This document shows positions 26,229-38,425 of a stretch of 64,000 nucleotides of DNA, piece by piece. The position numbers and the translations under genes are program-made. Source of the stretch: Solidesulfovibrio carbinoliphilus subsp. oakridgensis (GTDB lineage: Bacteria; Desulfobacterota; Desulfovibrionia; Desulfovibrionales; Desulfovibrionaceae); NCBI RefSeq assembly GCF_000177215.2, contig NZ_CM001368.1, forward strand, positions 682,001-746,000, read 5' to 3'. The notes below the pieces were generated by a model, which did not search any database, was not told where the DNA came from, and saw only the letters and a program-made list of their open reading frames with translations. Position 1 is the stretch's first letter. Every line of letters begins with the position of its first letter.

Positions 26229-26952
26229 GCCGCTTCTGACGCTTTCGGGCGTATCGTACACCTATCCGGGGGCGGCCCGGCCGGTGCTGACCGATGTCGA
26301 TTTCATTTTTGGCCCAGGGGAGCGGATCGGGCTTTTCGGGCCAAACGGCTCGGGCAAGACCACGCTTTTGCACGTGATGATGGGACTTGTCCGGCCGGAT
26401 GCCGGCGAGGTCCGGTACAAGGGGCGGCGCGTGGCCACGGAAAAGGAGTTCCGGGAGGTCAGGCGGGGCATCGGGCTGTTGCTCCAGAACGCCGACGACC
26501 AGATCATCTATCCCACGGTCCTTGACGATGTGGCTTTCGGGCCGCTCAACTGCGGCCTGCCGCCCAGGGAGGCCCGGGCCGTGGCCGAACGGACGCTGGA
26601 CCTTCTCGGGCTGGCCGATTTCGGCGAACGGCTGGCCCATCGGCTGTCCGGCGGCGAGAAAAAGCTCGTATCCCTGGCCGGGGTCCTGGCCATGGAGCCG
26701 GAAGCCCTGTTCCTCGACGAACCGACCAACGGCCTGGACCCGGAAACCCGGGAGCGGATCGTGGCCATCCTCGGCCGGCTCGGCAAGCCGCTGATCGTCA
26801 TCTCCCACGACTGGGATTTCCTGGCCCAGGTGACCGGGACCTATTACAGCATCGAACACGGCCGGCTGGCCCACGATCCGGATTTCATCCTCCACCGCCA
26901 CGTCCACGGCCATCCCCTCGGCGACCACCACCACCATCACCACGGCGGCTGA
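26221..26952 (+). CDS. nikO: Nickel/cobalt ECF transporter ATPase (CbiO/NikO) with a His-rich tail
   Basis: ABC ATPase of 243 residues that drives Ni/Co uptake. Walker A GPNGSGKT at 40-47, Q-loop in LLLQNADDQ, signature LSGGEKK (about 142), Walker B with EALFLDEPTNGLDPE and the switch His in VISHDWDF. Start ATG 26221 overlaps nikQ by 8 bases. The last 19 residues, HRHVHGHPLGDHHHHHHGG, include a natural run of six histidines, which could bind or sense cytoplasmic nickel. A terminator follows at 27062. Confidence 0.94.
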   Translation: MAEPLLTLSGVSYTYPGAARPVLTDVDFIFGPGERIGLFGPNGSGKTTLLHVMMGLVRPDAGEVRYKGRRVATEKEFREVRRGIGLLLQNADDQIIYPTVLDDVAFGPLNCGLPPREARAVAERTLDLLGLADFGERLAHRLSGGEKKLVSLAGVLAMEPEALFLDEPTNGLDPETRERIVAILGRLGKPLIVISHDWDFLAQVTGTYYSIEHGRLAHDPDFILHRHVHGHPLGDHHHHHHGG

Positions 26953-26983
26953 GAGGGAGTTGGGAGGAGTCGGGACGTTGCGG

Positions 26984-27025
26984 GGAAGCCTTCGGCGACC
27001 AAAGGGCGCTGCCCTTTGGAAACCC
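26984..27025 (-). repeat. Modular GC-rich hairpin element, copy D (first half)
   Basis: On the minus strand it reads GGGTTTCCAAAGGGC, a short loop, GCCCTTTGG, then TCGCCGAAGGCTTCC. This is the same layout as 17962-18006, with three changes in the tag. It is located just after nikO, between convergent genes. Confidence 0.72.
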
Positions 27026-27061
27026 GTGAAGGGTCGGACGCCATCGCTTGCTTGGACGACG

Positions 27062-27098
27062 AAAGCCGGAACCCGCGTCAGACGAATTCCGGCTTTTT
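27062..27098 (+). terminator. Intrinsic terminator of the nik operon
   Basis: Perfect 10-bp arms AAAGCCGGAA (27062-27071) and TTCCGGCTTT (27087-27096), loop of 15, with a run of five T residues at the end of the second arm. Confidence 0.75.
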
Positions 27099-27157
27099 CA
27101 ATATCGACGACAAATTTCGGTAGAAAGGCCCCCACCCTGTAGCCAAGGCGAGGGGGG

Positions 27158-27203
27158 CCGGGGGAATCATTCCCCCCCGGCGGGGTCCGGGGCAGAGCCC
27201 CGG
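27158..27203. repeat. Modular GC-rich hairpin element, copy D (second half)
   Basis: Two hairpins in a row: CCGGGGGAATCATTCCCCCCCGG (arms about 27158-27180) and CCGGGGCAGAGCCCCGG (27187-27203). They are joined by CGGGGT. The first corresponds to the GGGGGGATCATCCCCCC hairpin of the copies at 176 and 51655. It ends 14 bases before the cheZ stop codon. Confidence 0.75.
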
Positions 27204-27217
27204 TCTTCTTGCCCTAG

Positions 27218-27955
27218 TTAGTCCAGGCCGAGCTGGGCGAGGAGGTCGTCCACGTCGCCTTGGCCGACCTTGGTCTGCGGGCCTTTGAGTTCCGACACCT
27301 TTCGCCGGGCTTCGGCTTCGAGTTCGGCGATGGCCTTGTCCGGAGCCTCGGCCCGGGCCTTGATCTGGAGTCCGGTGGACAGGTAGAGGTCAAGGACGAT
27401 CTGTTCGACCTTCTTGATGGCCTCGATGATCCGTTTGATCCGCTGGCCAGTCAGGTCCTGGAAGCTCAGGGTGGTCATGATGCGCATGAGGTCTTCGCCC
27501 AGGGCCGCGTTGCCGGCCCGCAGGCTGGCCACGTCTCCGGGTGCGGCCGGGCCGCCGTCCAGGCCGGCCAGGATGCCGGACGCGGCGGCTTGCAGGTCCA
27601 TGTGCTTCTCCACGATGTCCATGATCTCGGTGGTGGCCGTTTCCGTGGTCTGCAGGATCTTGTCGAGCTGCTGGGCCGCCTCCTGGAAGAGCTGGTCGGC
27701 CTGCTGCCGGTCGTCCTGGTGCTGGACCTCGCCTTCGGTCTTGGCGGCCTGGTTGATCTCTTTATAGATGTCCTGCAGGCCCTGGCGCATCTCCTGGTTC
27801 AGGCGCTGGTGGAATTCGCTTTCGAGGAGGGCCCGGGACAGGGTCTTGGCCACCTCCCGCTCGATGGTGGCGCTGATGCTTTCCCGCAGGTCCGGGACCA
27901 CTTCGTGCAGGATCTTCTCAAGCATCCGCTCGATCAGTTCTTCGTCATTGACCAT
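27218..27955 (-). CDS. CheZ-like chemotaxis phosphatase
   Basis: 245 residues, almost entirely helical. The central helix pair contains MTTLSFQDLTGQRIKRIIE, the CheZ catalytic motif with Asp and Gln that dephosphorylates CheY-P. The C-terminal DVDDLLAQLGLD resembles the CheY-binding C-terminal peptide of CheZ. The N-terminal half (residues 1-110) is charged coiled coil with a Gln-rich segment. The start at 27955 has only a weak ribosome site but lies 8 bases after the PilZ gene stop, so coupling is likely. It is the last gene of the ileS operon. Confidence 0.87.
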   Translation of the reverse strand: MVNDEELIERMLEKILHEVVPDLRESISATIEREVAKTLSRALLESEFHQRLNQEMRQGLQDIYKEINQAAKTEGEVQHQDDRQQADQLFQEAAQQLDKILQTTETATTEIMDIVEKHMDLQAAASGILAGLDGGPAAPGDVASLRAGNAALGEDLMRIMTTLSFQDLTGQRIKRIIEAIKKVEQIVLDLYLSTGLQIKARAEAPDKAIAELEAEARRKVSELKGPQTKVGQGDVDDLLAQLGLD

Positions 27956-27962
27956 ACGGCTT

Positions 27963-28487
27963 TCAGTCCCATTTTTTGCCGCGCAGATCGTCGCGCTGGC
28001 TTTGGAAGACGAATTGCACGATGCTTTCCAGATCCCGTTCCCGAATACGCGTGAAATCAAGGGCATAGACAGGCTGTTCGTCAACGGTGTCCTGGCGGAC
28101 GATCCGGCCCACGGCCCCGGCCATGCGCAGGGGAAACCGCGACAGCACGACGACGGCTTCCACATACTGGTCCAGGGCCATTGGCTCCGGTGTGGAAAAC
28201 CGCACGCCCGCGCCGCTGATCTCGATGATGGTCATGGGCACCGGGAAATCGGTTTCGAGCTGGTCCCGGCTCTGCATGGAGAGCAGCATGTCGAGCTTGG
28301 AGTTGATCGAGCAGAGGATGGTATAGAGGCTTTCGCTCATGCCGGCCTCGCGCGGATCGAGCGGGCAGTTGCCGGAGCCAAGCAGTGGCGTCTCCCGGAA
28401 GACCGGCATGTCGTCCGGGCCCGGCAGCAGCCGCAGGTGCCCGGTGAGGCGCGTGGGAATGCGCATGAAGGTGCGTTTTTCTTCCAC
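27963..28487 (-). CDS. PilZ-domain protein
   Basis: 174 residues if started at GTG 28487 (VEEKRTFMRIPTRLTG), which follows AGGATCC; ATG 28466 is the alternative. The C-terminal part (about 70-170) has the PilZ beta-barrel pattern: DFPVPMTIIEISGAGVRF (D/NxSxxG-like), then VEAVVVLSRFPLRMAGAVGRIVR and VYALDFTRI. The arginine-rich opening EEKR..MRIPTR resembles the RxxxR part of the cyclic di-GMP site. Likely links c-di-GMP to motility, given the cheZ neighbour 8 bases away. The middle helix (SLYTILCSINSKLDMLL) is typical of longer PilZ proteins. Confidence 0.82.
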   Translation of the reverse strand: MEEKRTFMRIPTRLTGHLRLLPGPDDMPVFRETPLLGSGNCPLDPREAGMSESLYTILCSINSKLDMLLSMQSRDQLETDFPVPMTIIEISGAGVRFSTPEPMALDQYVEAVVVLSRFPLRMAGAVGRIVRQDTVDEQPVYALDFTRIRERDLESIVQFVFQSQRDDLRGKKWD

Positions 28488-28498
28488 CGGGATCCTCG

Positions 28499-28942
28499 CT
28501 ACATGGCGCCGTTTTCGAGCAGGATCTCCATGGCCGCAACGGGGCAGACCTTGGTGCACATGCCGCAGGCCGAGCAGGCTTCGTCGTCGAATTCCACCAG
28601 CCGTGTGCCGATATTGAGGGCCAGGGCCCGTGTCGGGCAAAGGGCCGTGCACATGCCGCAGTGGATGCACCCCGCCTCGTCCCGGGAGATGCGCTGGGCC
28701 GCCGGGGCCACGCCGATGCCCTGTTCCTTCAGGTAGGCCATGCCCGCGTCGTAGGATGCGGCATCGCCCGTGATCTCCATGGTCATCTGGCCTTCGTGGC
28801 GCGGGGTGATCTGGGCCTTCAGGATGCTGAAGCCAAGGCCGTAGACCCGGGCCAGGTCGCAGACCACGGGCTTGTTCGAGGACTCGGGCGGGAAGGTCAG
28901 ATAGACGACCTTCCGCAGTTTCTTGTCGTGAGGCGTTTCCAT
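28499..28942 (-). CDS. NIL-domain 2x[4Fe-4S] ferredoxin
   Basis: 147 residues: an N-terminal NIL domain (about 8-82, an ACT-like fold also found in methionine ABC transporter ATPases) fused to a dicluster ferredoxin. The clusters are CIHCGMCTALCP and CSACGMCTKVCP. Such proteins occur in anaerobes and have been implicated in sulfur transfer and homocysteine synthesis (family knowledge; not shown here). It sits between cpoB and the PilZ gene in the operon, 11 bases before the PilZ start, an unexpected context. Confidence 0.9.
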   Translation of the reverse strand: METPHDKKLRKVVYLTFPPESSNKPVVCDLARVYGLGFSILKAQITPRHEGQMTMEITGDAASYDAGMAYLKEQGIGVAPAAQRISRDEAGCIHCGMCTALCPTRALALNIGTRLVEFDDEACSACGMCTKVCPVAAMEILLENGAM

Positions 28943-28966
28943 GAAAACGGTCGCTCCCTGCCGGCG

Positions 28967-29920
28967 CTACTTGGGCATCATGGTTTTGGCCCGGGCGGCG
29001 AAGGCGGAATCCGGATATTTGTCAATCACTTCCTTAAACGACAATTTGGCCGCCCCGGCGTTGCCGAGCTTCTGGAAGGCCACACCCCGCTTGAAGAGCG
29101 CGTCGGCGTGCTTGGCGCTCTTGGGGTATTTTTCCACGACCTCCTGGTAGGACAGGGCGGCGTTGGCGAAATCCCCGAGCTGGAAGTAGCATTCGCCGGT
29201 CCAGAAGAGCGCGTTCGGCATAAGCGGGCTCGTTTTGAAATTGCGGGCGAATTCCTGAAAGATGCCGAGCGCCTGCTGGTACTGCTTGGCGTTGAAGCTG
29301 GCGAGCCCCTTGGCGTACACGGCGTCGGCCGGGTTTTGCGGCTCGGCCGCCGGCGGCGCGGCAGCGGCCGGGGCCTGGGGCGCAGGCGCCGGCTGGACCG
29401 GCGCGGCGTAGCCTCCCTGGGGACGGTAGGGCGGGATCTGCACGTCCTCGTCGTCCGTGCCCGCGCTCCCCGCCGTGGCGGCCGGGCCCTGACCGTAACC
29501 GGCCTGGGGCTGGGCATACCCGGGCTGCGGCTGCCCGTAGCCCGGCTGCTGTTGGGCGTAGCCGGCCTGCGGCTGGGGCGCGGCGGTCATGGCGCCGCCA
29601 TCGGCCTGGGGCGCGGCACCGCCGCCGCCCACGTCGATGGCCAACTGGGAAGCCAGGCGATTGACGTTGCCTTCCAGGCGGGCGACCCGCCCGGCCATTT
29701 CAGGATCTTTCTGGTTGGCCTGCACTTGCAAGGTCAGTTCCTCGACCTTGGCGTTCAGGCGCCGGACTTCGCCCTTGGTGTTTTCGAGTTCGGCCCACAT
29801 GTCGGCCGGAGTATTGAGCGGCGCCGGAACGTCGGAACGTTTGGCCGGAGCGCAGCCGCCGAGCACGACGGCGACCAGGGCGGCGGCCAGGATCGGATTT
29901 TTTGTCGGACGGGTCTTCAT
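28967..29920 (-). CDS. Outer-membrane/periplasmic TPR lipoprotein of the YbgF/CpoB type
   Basis: 317 residues with a lipobox (LGGC, Cys23) and a coiled-coil N-terminal region (about 40-90, ELENTKGEVRRLNAKVEELTL). A Gly/Tyr/Gln/Pro-rich middle (about 110-165) has several GYxQ-type repeats, and the three C-terminal tetratricopeptide repeats (about 200-315) include FQEFARNFKTSPLMPNALFWTGECYF. CpoB proteins coordinate outer-membrane constriction with wall synthesis at division. Here no tol-pal genes are in view. Start ATG 29920 overlaps the upstream stop by 4 bases. Confidence 0.9.
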   Translation of the reverse strand: MKTRPTKNPILAAALVAVVLGGCAPAKRSDVPAPLNTPADMWAELENTKGEVRRLNAKVEELTLQVQANQKDPEMAGRVARLEGNVNRLASQLAIDVGGGGAAPQADGGAMTAAPQPQAGYAQQQPGYGQPQPGYAQPQAGYGQGPAATAGSAGTDDEDVQIPPYRPQGGYAAPVQPAPAPQAPAAAAPPAAEPQNPADAVYAKGLASFNAKQYQQALGIFQEFARNFKTSPLMPNALFWTGECYFQLGDFANAALSYQEVVEKYPKSAKHADALFKRGVAFQKLGNAGAAKLSFKEVIDKYPDSAFAARAKTMMPK

Positions 29921-30147
29921 GATGTCTTGCGACCTCGTTTGCGTCCCCAGATGAGATACGCGATTCCTCCCAGCAGTGGGACGAAGATGGCCAGGAGAAA
30001 CCAGAACATCCTTTCCAGGGGTGTCGGAAACTCGCGGTGGAAACTTTGCCATATCGCGATGTAATTGGGAAGGATCGCCAACACTAAAAGCGTGATCAAA
30101 AGGGCCAGCTGGCCGGGGGCCATGGAGGGCAGATCGGGCAGGATCAT
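29917..30147 (-). CDS. Small membrane protein with a PLDc_N domain
   Basis: 76 residues, two hydrophobic helices (about 12-32 and 46-67) ending in a basic tail GRKRGRKTS. LERMFWFLLAIFVPLLGGIAYLIWGRK matches the phospholipase D N-terminal membrane domain found in cardiolipin synthases and as free-standing small proteins. It lies between lspA and cpoB, overlapping the latter by ATGA. Role unknown, probably in the inner membrane. Confidence 0.85.
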   Translation of the reverse strand: MILPDLPSMAPGQLALLITLLVLAILPNYIAIWQSFHREFPTPLERMFWFLLAIFVPLLGGIAYLIWGRKRGRKTS

Positions 30148-30186
30148 AGGGGGCCTCGTTGAGCGGTCAAAGCCTTGGGCCGGTTT

Positions 30187-30678
30187 TTATCGGCCGGAGG
30201 CGGGACGGCGCATGCGGTAAAAAGCCACGAGCAGGGCCAGGGAGCCGAGGAAAATGGCGATGTCGGCCACGTTGAAGGCCGGCCAGTGGTAGCTTTTCCA
30301 GTAGAAGTCCAGAAAATCCACGACCTGGCCGGTCTTGATGCGGTCGATCAGGTTGCCGATGGCTCCGCCGAGGATGGAACCGAGTCCCATGACGAGGAGC
30401 TTGTCGTCGTCCCGGGCCATGCGCAGGAGGTGGACGATGATCATGACGGCGAGGGCCGTGGCCGCAAAGAAGAAATAGGTCTGCCAGGCGATGTCCGAGC
30501 GGTTTAAAAAACCGAAGGCCGCGCCGCGGTTCAGCACGTAGACGATGTTGAAAAAGTCCGGGATGACCGGGCGGGTCGTGTAAAGGACCATGTGGTTCTG
30601 GATCCAGAGCTTGGTGGCCTGGTCCAGAAGGACCAGGCCGAGGGCGATGGGCCCGGCGAGTTTGTAGCTTGCACGCAT
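30187..30678 (-). CDS. lspA: Lipoprotein signal peptidase (signal peptidase II)
   Basis: Cleaves signal peptides of prolipoproteins after lipidation. 163 residues, four membrane helices. Conserved boxes are present: NRGAAFGF, GGAIGNLIDR and VVDFLDFYW, plus FNVADIAI, the last two carrying the catalytic aspartates. Start ATG 30678 lies 5 bases beyond the ileS stop, so the two genes are coupled, as in many bacteria. Confidence 0.96.
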   Translation of the reverse strand: MRASYKLAGPIALGLVLLDQATKLWIQNHMVLYTTRPVIPDFFNIVYVLNRGAAFGFLNRSDIAWQTYFFFAATALAVMIIVHLLRMARDDDKLLVMGLGSILGGAIGNLIDRIKTGQVVDFLDFYWKSYHWPAFNVADIAIFLGSLALLVAFYRMRRPASGR

Positions 30679-30683
30679 AGGCG

Positions 30684-33509
30684 TCACCTGGCCTCGGTCG
30701 CCATGACCGCGGCGCAGCGCGGGCACAGGTCCGGATATTCGGGCATCTGGCCCATTTCCTCGCTGTAGTTCCAGCACCGGCCGCACTTTGCGCCCGGGGC
30801 CTTGGCCACGCCGATGGCCGCGCCGGCGATCCCCTCGCAGGCAACGGCGTCGGCCGGAGCCGCATCGGCCGGAGCCAACGTCACCTTGGAGACGATGAAC
30901 ACCTCGCGCAGGTCCATGCCGAGGGAGGACACGGCCGCAAGGACCGCCTCGGGCAGATAGAGGACCAGCGCCGTTTCCAGGGAATGGCCCACCTGGCCGG
31001 CCTTGCGCCAGGGCTCGATGGCCCGGGTCGCCTCGCCGCGAAGGGCGGCCACGAGGTCGAGCTTTTCCCGGGTGGCGGCGTCCAGACGCCAGTCGGTCTG
31101 GTCGGCGTCCGGCAGGGAGAAGACCGTGCTGCCGCTGCCACGCTGGCTGGCCGGGGTGTGGCGGAAGACCTCTTCGGCCGTAAACGACAGGATCGGCGCC
31201 ATGTCGCGCAGGAGCAGGAGCAGGATACGCCACAGGGCCGATTGGGCCGACCGGCGCTCCAGGCTGTCGGTGGCCGAAACATAGAGCCGGTCTTTGAGGA
31301 TATCGAGGTAAAAGGCCGACAAATCCGTGACGCACAGGTTGTGGAGGCCGTGGAAGACCTTGTGGAATTCGTAGGCCTGGTAGGCCTCGGCCATGCGCCC
31401 GTGTTCCCGGGTCGCGGTGTCGAGCGCATACCGGTCAAGGGGCAGCATGTCCGCCGGAGCCACGTCGTTTGCCGCCGGATCGAAGTCCGAGAGGTTCCCC
31501 AGGATGAACCGGCAGGTGTTGCGGATGCGGCGGTAGGCCTCGACCAGCCGGGCCAGGATCTCGTCCGAGATGCGGATGTCGTCGCGGTAGTCCACGGCGG
31601 AGGTCCACAGGCGCAGGATCTCCGCCCCGTGCTTGTCGATGATCTCCTGGGGCTCCATGCCGTTGCCAAGCGACTTCGACATCTTGCGCCCGTCCCCGTC
31701 GACCACGTAGCCGTGGGTCAGGACCTGGCGGTAGGGGGCGACGCCGCGCGTGCCCAGGGCGGCGAGCAGCGAGCTGTGAAACCAGCCCCGGTGCTGGTCC
31801 GAACCCTCGAGGTACAGATCGGCCGGGAACTTGAGCTCCGGACGCTTTTCGAGCACGGCCGCAAAGCTCGTGCCCGAGTCGAACCAGACGTCCAGGATAT
31901 CGGTTTCCTTGCGAAAATGCGTGCCGCCGCACTGCGGGCAGGTAAGCCCCGCGGGCACGAGCTCGGCCAGATCCGACTCGAACCACCAGTCGCAGCCGCG
32001 CTCGTGGTCCGCGAATTTCGAGGCGACCGAGCGCATCCAGGCGGCGTCGTTGTAGGCCGTGTCGCAGGATTCGCAGAGAAGGGCCAGGATCGGTACGCCC
32101 CAGGTCCGTTGGCGCGAGATGCACCAGTCCGGCCGGCCGGCGATCATATTGTGGATGCGTTCCTTGCCCCAGGCCGGAATCCACTCCACGCCGTTTTCAA
32201 TGGCGTCAAGGGCCTTGCCGCGCAGATTGCCGGCTTCCATGGAAATGAACCACTGGGTGGTGGCCCGGAAGATGACCGGCTCCTTGCACCGCCAGCAGTG
32301 GGGATAGGAGTGCTTGATCTTGCGTCTGGCCAGAAGGGTGCCGGTCTCCTCCAGCTTTTCGATGACCTTGGGGTTGGCCTCCCACACGGTAAGTCCCGCG
32401 AAATAGGGAACCACGTCGAGGAACCGGCCGGAGTCGTCGAGCGGCGAGAGGACCTCCAGTTCGTAGCGAAGACCGGTCTCGTAGTCCTCGCGGCCATGGC
32501 CCGGGGCGGTGTGGACCAGCCCCGTGCCGGCGTCGAGGGTCACGTAGTCGGCCACGACCATGGGCGAGGGGCGGTCGTAAAAGGGATGGCGGGCGACAAG
32601 CCCCTCCAGGGCCGCGCCCTTGGCCTCGGCCAGGATTGCCGCGTCCTGCCAGCCGAAGAGCTCGCGCACGGACTCCAGTAGTTCCCGGGCCAGGACGTAC
32701 TGGCTGCCGCCGGCGGAAACGAGGGCGTAGTCGAACTCGGGGTGCAGCGCCACGGCCATGTTGTCCGGGAGCGTCCAGGGCGTGGTGGTCCAGATGGCGG
32801 CATAGGCCCGGACCGGATCGGCCATGGGGAAGATGTCTTTGAGCTTCGGGTCGGGCAGGGGGAAGCGCACGAAGACCGACGGGGAGGTTTCGTCGGCGTA
32901 TTCCACCTCGGCCTCGGCCAGGGCGGTCTTGCAGGACAGACACCAGTGGATGGGTTTCTTGCCCCGGTAGACCGAGCCGCGCTCCACGAAATCGCACAGA
33001 GCCAGGGCGGTGGCCGCCTCGTAGGAGGGGCGCATGGTGAGGTAGGGATCGTCCCAGTCGCCAAAAACGCCAAGGCGCTTGAATTCCTTGCGCTGGATAT
33101 CGACGAACTTGGTGGCATAGTCCCGGCACAGGCGCCGGACGGTCACGGCCGGCAGGTTCTCCTTGCCCTTGGCCTTGAGCTCCTGGGACACCTTGTGTTC
33201 GATGGGCAGGCCGTGGCAGTCCCAGCCGGGCACGTAGGGAGCCTGGTTGCCGGCGAGGTGGCGGGACTTGACGATGATATCTTTGAGAATTTTGTTGAGC
33301 GCGTGGCCCATGTGCAGGTGGCCGTTGGCGTAGGGCGGGCCGTCGTGGAGCACGTAGCGGGGGGCCGACTCCCGGTCGGCCAGCATGCGACGGTAGACGT
33401 CGTTTTCGGCCCAGAATTTGAGTGTCTCGGGTTCCTTTTCCTTGAGATTGGCCTTCATGGGAAAGGAGGTCTGGGGGAGCTTCAGGGTCTTTTTGTAATC
33501 GCTGCTCAT
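30684..33509 (-). CDS. ileS: Isoleucyl-tRNA synthetase
   Basis: 941 residues, class I synthetase charging tRNA-Ile. Start ATG 33509 ([19 protein letters not shown]) behind AAGGAC. The HIGH-type motif is GHLHMGH (about residue 65) and KMSKSLGN lies near 608. The editing (CP1) domain is between them, and a C-terminal zinc module CGRCW...CPRCA closes the protein. It heads the seven-gene operon ileS-lspA-PLDc_N-cpoB-ferredoxin-pilZ-cheZ. Confidence 0.97.
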   Translation of the reverse strand: MSSDYKKTLKLPQTSFPMKANLKEKEPETLKFWAENDVYRRMLADRESAPRYVLHDGPPYANGHLHMGHALNKILKDIIVKSRHLAGNQAPYVPGWDCHGLPIEHKVSQELKAKGKENLPAVTVRRLCRDYATKFVDIQRKEFKRLGVFGDWDDPYLTMRPSYEAATALALCDFVERGSVYRGKKPIHWCLSCKTALAEAEVEYADETSPSVFVRFPLPDPKLKDIFPMADPVRAYAAIWTTTPWTLPDNMAVALHPEFDYALVSAGGSQYVLARELLESVRELFGWQDAAILAEAKGAALEGLVARHPFYDRPSPMVVADYVTLDAGTGLVHTAPGHGREDYETGLRYELEVLSPLDDSGRFLDVVPYFAGLTVWEANPKVIEKLEETGTLLARRKIKHSYPHCWRCKEPVIFRATTQWFISMEAGNLRGKALDAIENGVEWIPAWGKERIHNMIAGRPDWCISRQRTWGVPILALLCESCDTAYNDAAWMRSVASKFADHERGCDWWFESDLAELVPAGLTCPQCGGTHFRKETDILDVWFDSGTSFAAVLEKRPELKFPADLYLEGSDQHRGWFHSSLLAALGTRGVAPYRQVLTHGYVVDGDGRKMSKSLGNGMEPQEIIDKHGAEILRLWTSAVDYRDDIRISDEILARLVEAYRRIRNTCRFILGNLSDFDPAANDVAPADMLPLDRYALDTATREHGRMAEAYQAYEFHKVFHGLHNLCVTDLSAFYLDILKDRLYVSATDSLERRSAQSALWRILLLLLRDMAPILSFTAEEVFRHTPASQRGSGSTVFSLPDADQTDWRLDAATREKLDLVAALRGEATRAIEPWRKAGQVGHSLETALVLYLPEAVLAAVSSLGMDLREVFIVSKVTLAPADAAPADAVACEGIAGAAIGVAKAPGAKCGRCWNYSEEMGQMPEYPDLCPRCAAVMATEAR

Positions 33510-33627
33510 GATGGGTCCTTGCGCTTGTCCCGGGGTCCTCGCGACGCCGGAGAAACCGCCTGTTTGAAACAAGGCGGTCCGGAAGTCAAGGAATCGGGGA
33601 GGGAGGCGATGTGGCGACGTCCCGGCG

Positions 33628-33656
33628 GCCGCCCTCCCGTCGGCCAGGAGGGCGGC
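33628..33656. repeat. Inverted repeat between ileS and carB
   Basis: GCCGCCCTCC (33628-33637) and GGAGGGCGGC (33647-33656), loop of 9, in the 241-base divergent intergenic region. No T-run on either strand. It lies upstream of the putative carB -35 box, so it is not obviously an attenuator. Confidence 0.5.
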
Positions 33657-33670
33657 TTGCGGCAAACCCC

Positions 33671-33699
33671 TTGCCCATAAGCCCGAAGTGGCATATCCC
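33671..33699 (+). promoter_or_regulatory. Candidate promoter for carB
   Basis: TTGCCC (33671-33676), 17-base spacer, TATCCC (33694-33699), about 50 bases before the carB start. Consensus match only. Confidence 0.35.
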
Positions 33700-33750
33700 T
33701 TGGCGGTTCCGCTTTTGTCGTTCCACCCTCTAAAAAAAATACCTACGCCC

Positions 33751-36987
<3,237 letters not shown>

Positions 36988-37003
36988 CCCCGCACGGCGC
37001 ACC

Positions 37004-38419
37004 ATGAAAAAGGAATACTGCGGACTTTTCGGCATTTACGGCCATCCCGAGGCCGCGCGCATGGCCTACTTCGGCCTCTACGCCCTGCAGCACCGTGGGC
37101 AGGAGTCGGCCGGCATCGTCACCTGGGACGGCACGCGCATCCGCGAACAGCGGGGCATGGGCCTGGTGGCGGATGTCTTTAGCGAACGCCATCTCGGCAA
37201 GGAGCTCAAGGGCACGGTGGCGGTGGGGCACATCCGCTATTCCACCACCGGGGCCTCGCTCCTTCGCAACTGCCAGCCGTTTCTCGTCCGTTTCGGCGAC
37301 TACCACATGGCCATCGCCCACAACGGCAACCTGGTCAACACCATGGAGCTGCGCGAGGAGTTGGAAGCCACGGGCTCCATCTTCCAGACCACCATCGATT
37401 CCGAGGTATTCGTCCATCTCATCGCCAAATACCTGAACGGCAACTCCCTGGAAGAGGCGGTGATCAAGGCCTGCAACAAGGTCAAGGGCGCCTATTCCAT
37501 CCTGCTTTTAGCCAACGACAAGATCATTGCCGTGCGCGACCCCCACGGCATCCGGCCGCTCATGCTCGGCCGGCTTGGCGATGCCTACGTCCTGGCCTCC
37601 GAGACCTGCGCCTTCGACCTCATGGAGGCCGAGGCCATCCGTTCGGTGGCGCCGGGCGAAATGCTCGTCATCCAGGACCGGCGGCTCCAGTCCTACCGCA
37701 TAAGCGACCCCCAGCCCGCCCGCCAGTGCATTTTCGAGCTGGTCTACTTCGCCCGGCCCGACTCGGAAGTCTTCGGCGAGGTGGTCTACGAGCGGCGCAA
37801 GCAGATGGGTTCTATCCTGGCCAACGAGGCCCCGGTCGACGCCGACTACGTCATGCCTTTTCCGGATTCCGGGTTCTACGCGGCCATCGGCTATTCCCAG
37901 GCTTCGGGACTGCCCTTTGAAATGAGCATGGTGCGCAACCACTACGTGGGCCGCACCTTCATCCAGCCCTCCCAGGACATGCGCGATTTCAGCGTCCGGG
38001 TGAAGCTCAATCCGGTCAAGAGCATGATCAAGGGCAAGCGCATCCTCATTGTCGAGGATTCCATCGTGCGCGGCACCACCATAAGGACCCGGGTCAAACG
38101 GCTTCGGGAACTGGGGGCCCGGGAGATCCACATGCGCGTCTCCTGTCCGCCCATCCGCTTCCCCTGTTTTTACGGCATCGACTTTTCCTCCAAGGGCGAA
38201 CTCATCGCCGCCCACCAGAGCGTGGACGAGATCGCCAGGTTCATCGGCCTCGATTCCCTGCATTACCTGTCCCTCGAAGGGCTGCTCGAAGCCGTGCGCG
38301 GCAACGTCGGCGAGCCTCAGTACTGCATGGCCTGCTTCGACGGCAACTACATCATCCCGCCCTGTGCCGAGGGGCTCAAAACCTGCCTGGACGACGCGTC
38401 CCTGGCCCTTTCCTGGTAG
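37004..38419 (+). CDS. purF: Amidophosphoribosyltransferase
   Basis: First committed enzyme of purine synthesis: PRPP plus glutamine to phosphoribosylamine. 471 residues. The nucleophile Cys6 follows a short propeptide MKKEY that must be removed (CGLFGIYG). The Ntn glutaminase domain spans about 6-235, and the phosphoribosyltransferase domain carries the PRPP loop ILIVEDSIVRGTT (about 346-358). Cys residues near the end (CPPIRFPCFYG and YCMACFDG) may hold an iron-sulfur cluster, as in Bacillus-type PurF. It is 16 bases downstream of carB, probably one transcript. Confidence 0.96.
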   Translation: MKKEYCGLFGIYGHPEAARMAYFGLYALQHRGQESAGIVTWDGTRIREQRGMGLVADVFSERHLGKELKGTVAVGHIRYSTTGASLLRNCQPFLVRFGDYHMAIAHNGNLVNTMELREELEATGSIFQTTIDSEVFVHLIAKYLNGNSLEEAVIKACNKVKGAYSILLLANDKIIAVRDPHGIRPLMLGRLGDAYVLASETCAFDLMEAEAIRSVAPGEMLVIQDRRLQSYRISDPQPARQCIFELVYFARPDSEVFGEVVYERRKQMGSILANEAPVDADYVMPFPDSGFYAAIGYSQASGLPFEMSMVRNHYVGRTFIQPSQDMRDFSVRVKLNPVKSMIKGKRILIVEDSIVRGTTIRTRVKRLRELGAREIHMRVSCPPIRFPCFYGIDFSSKGELIAAHQSVDEIARFIGLDSLHYLSLEGLLEAVRGNVGEPQYCMACFDGNYIIPPCAEGLKTCLDDASLALSW

Positions 38420-38425
38420 GCCGCC

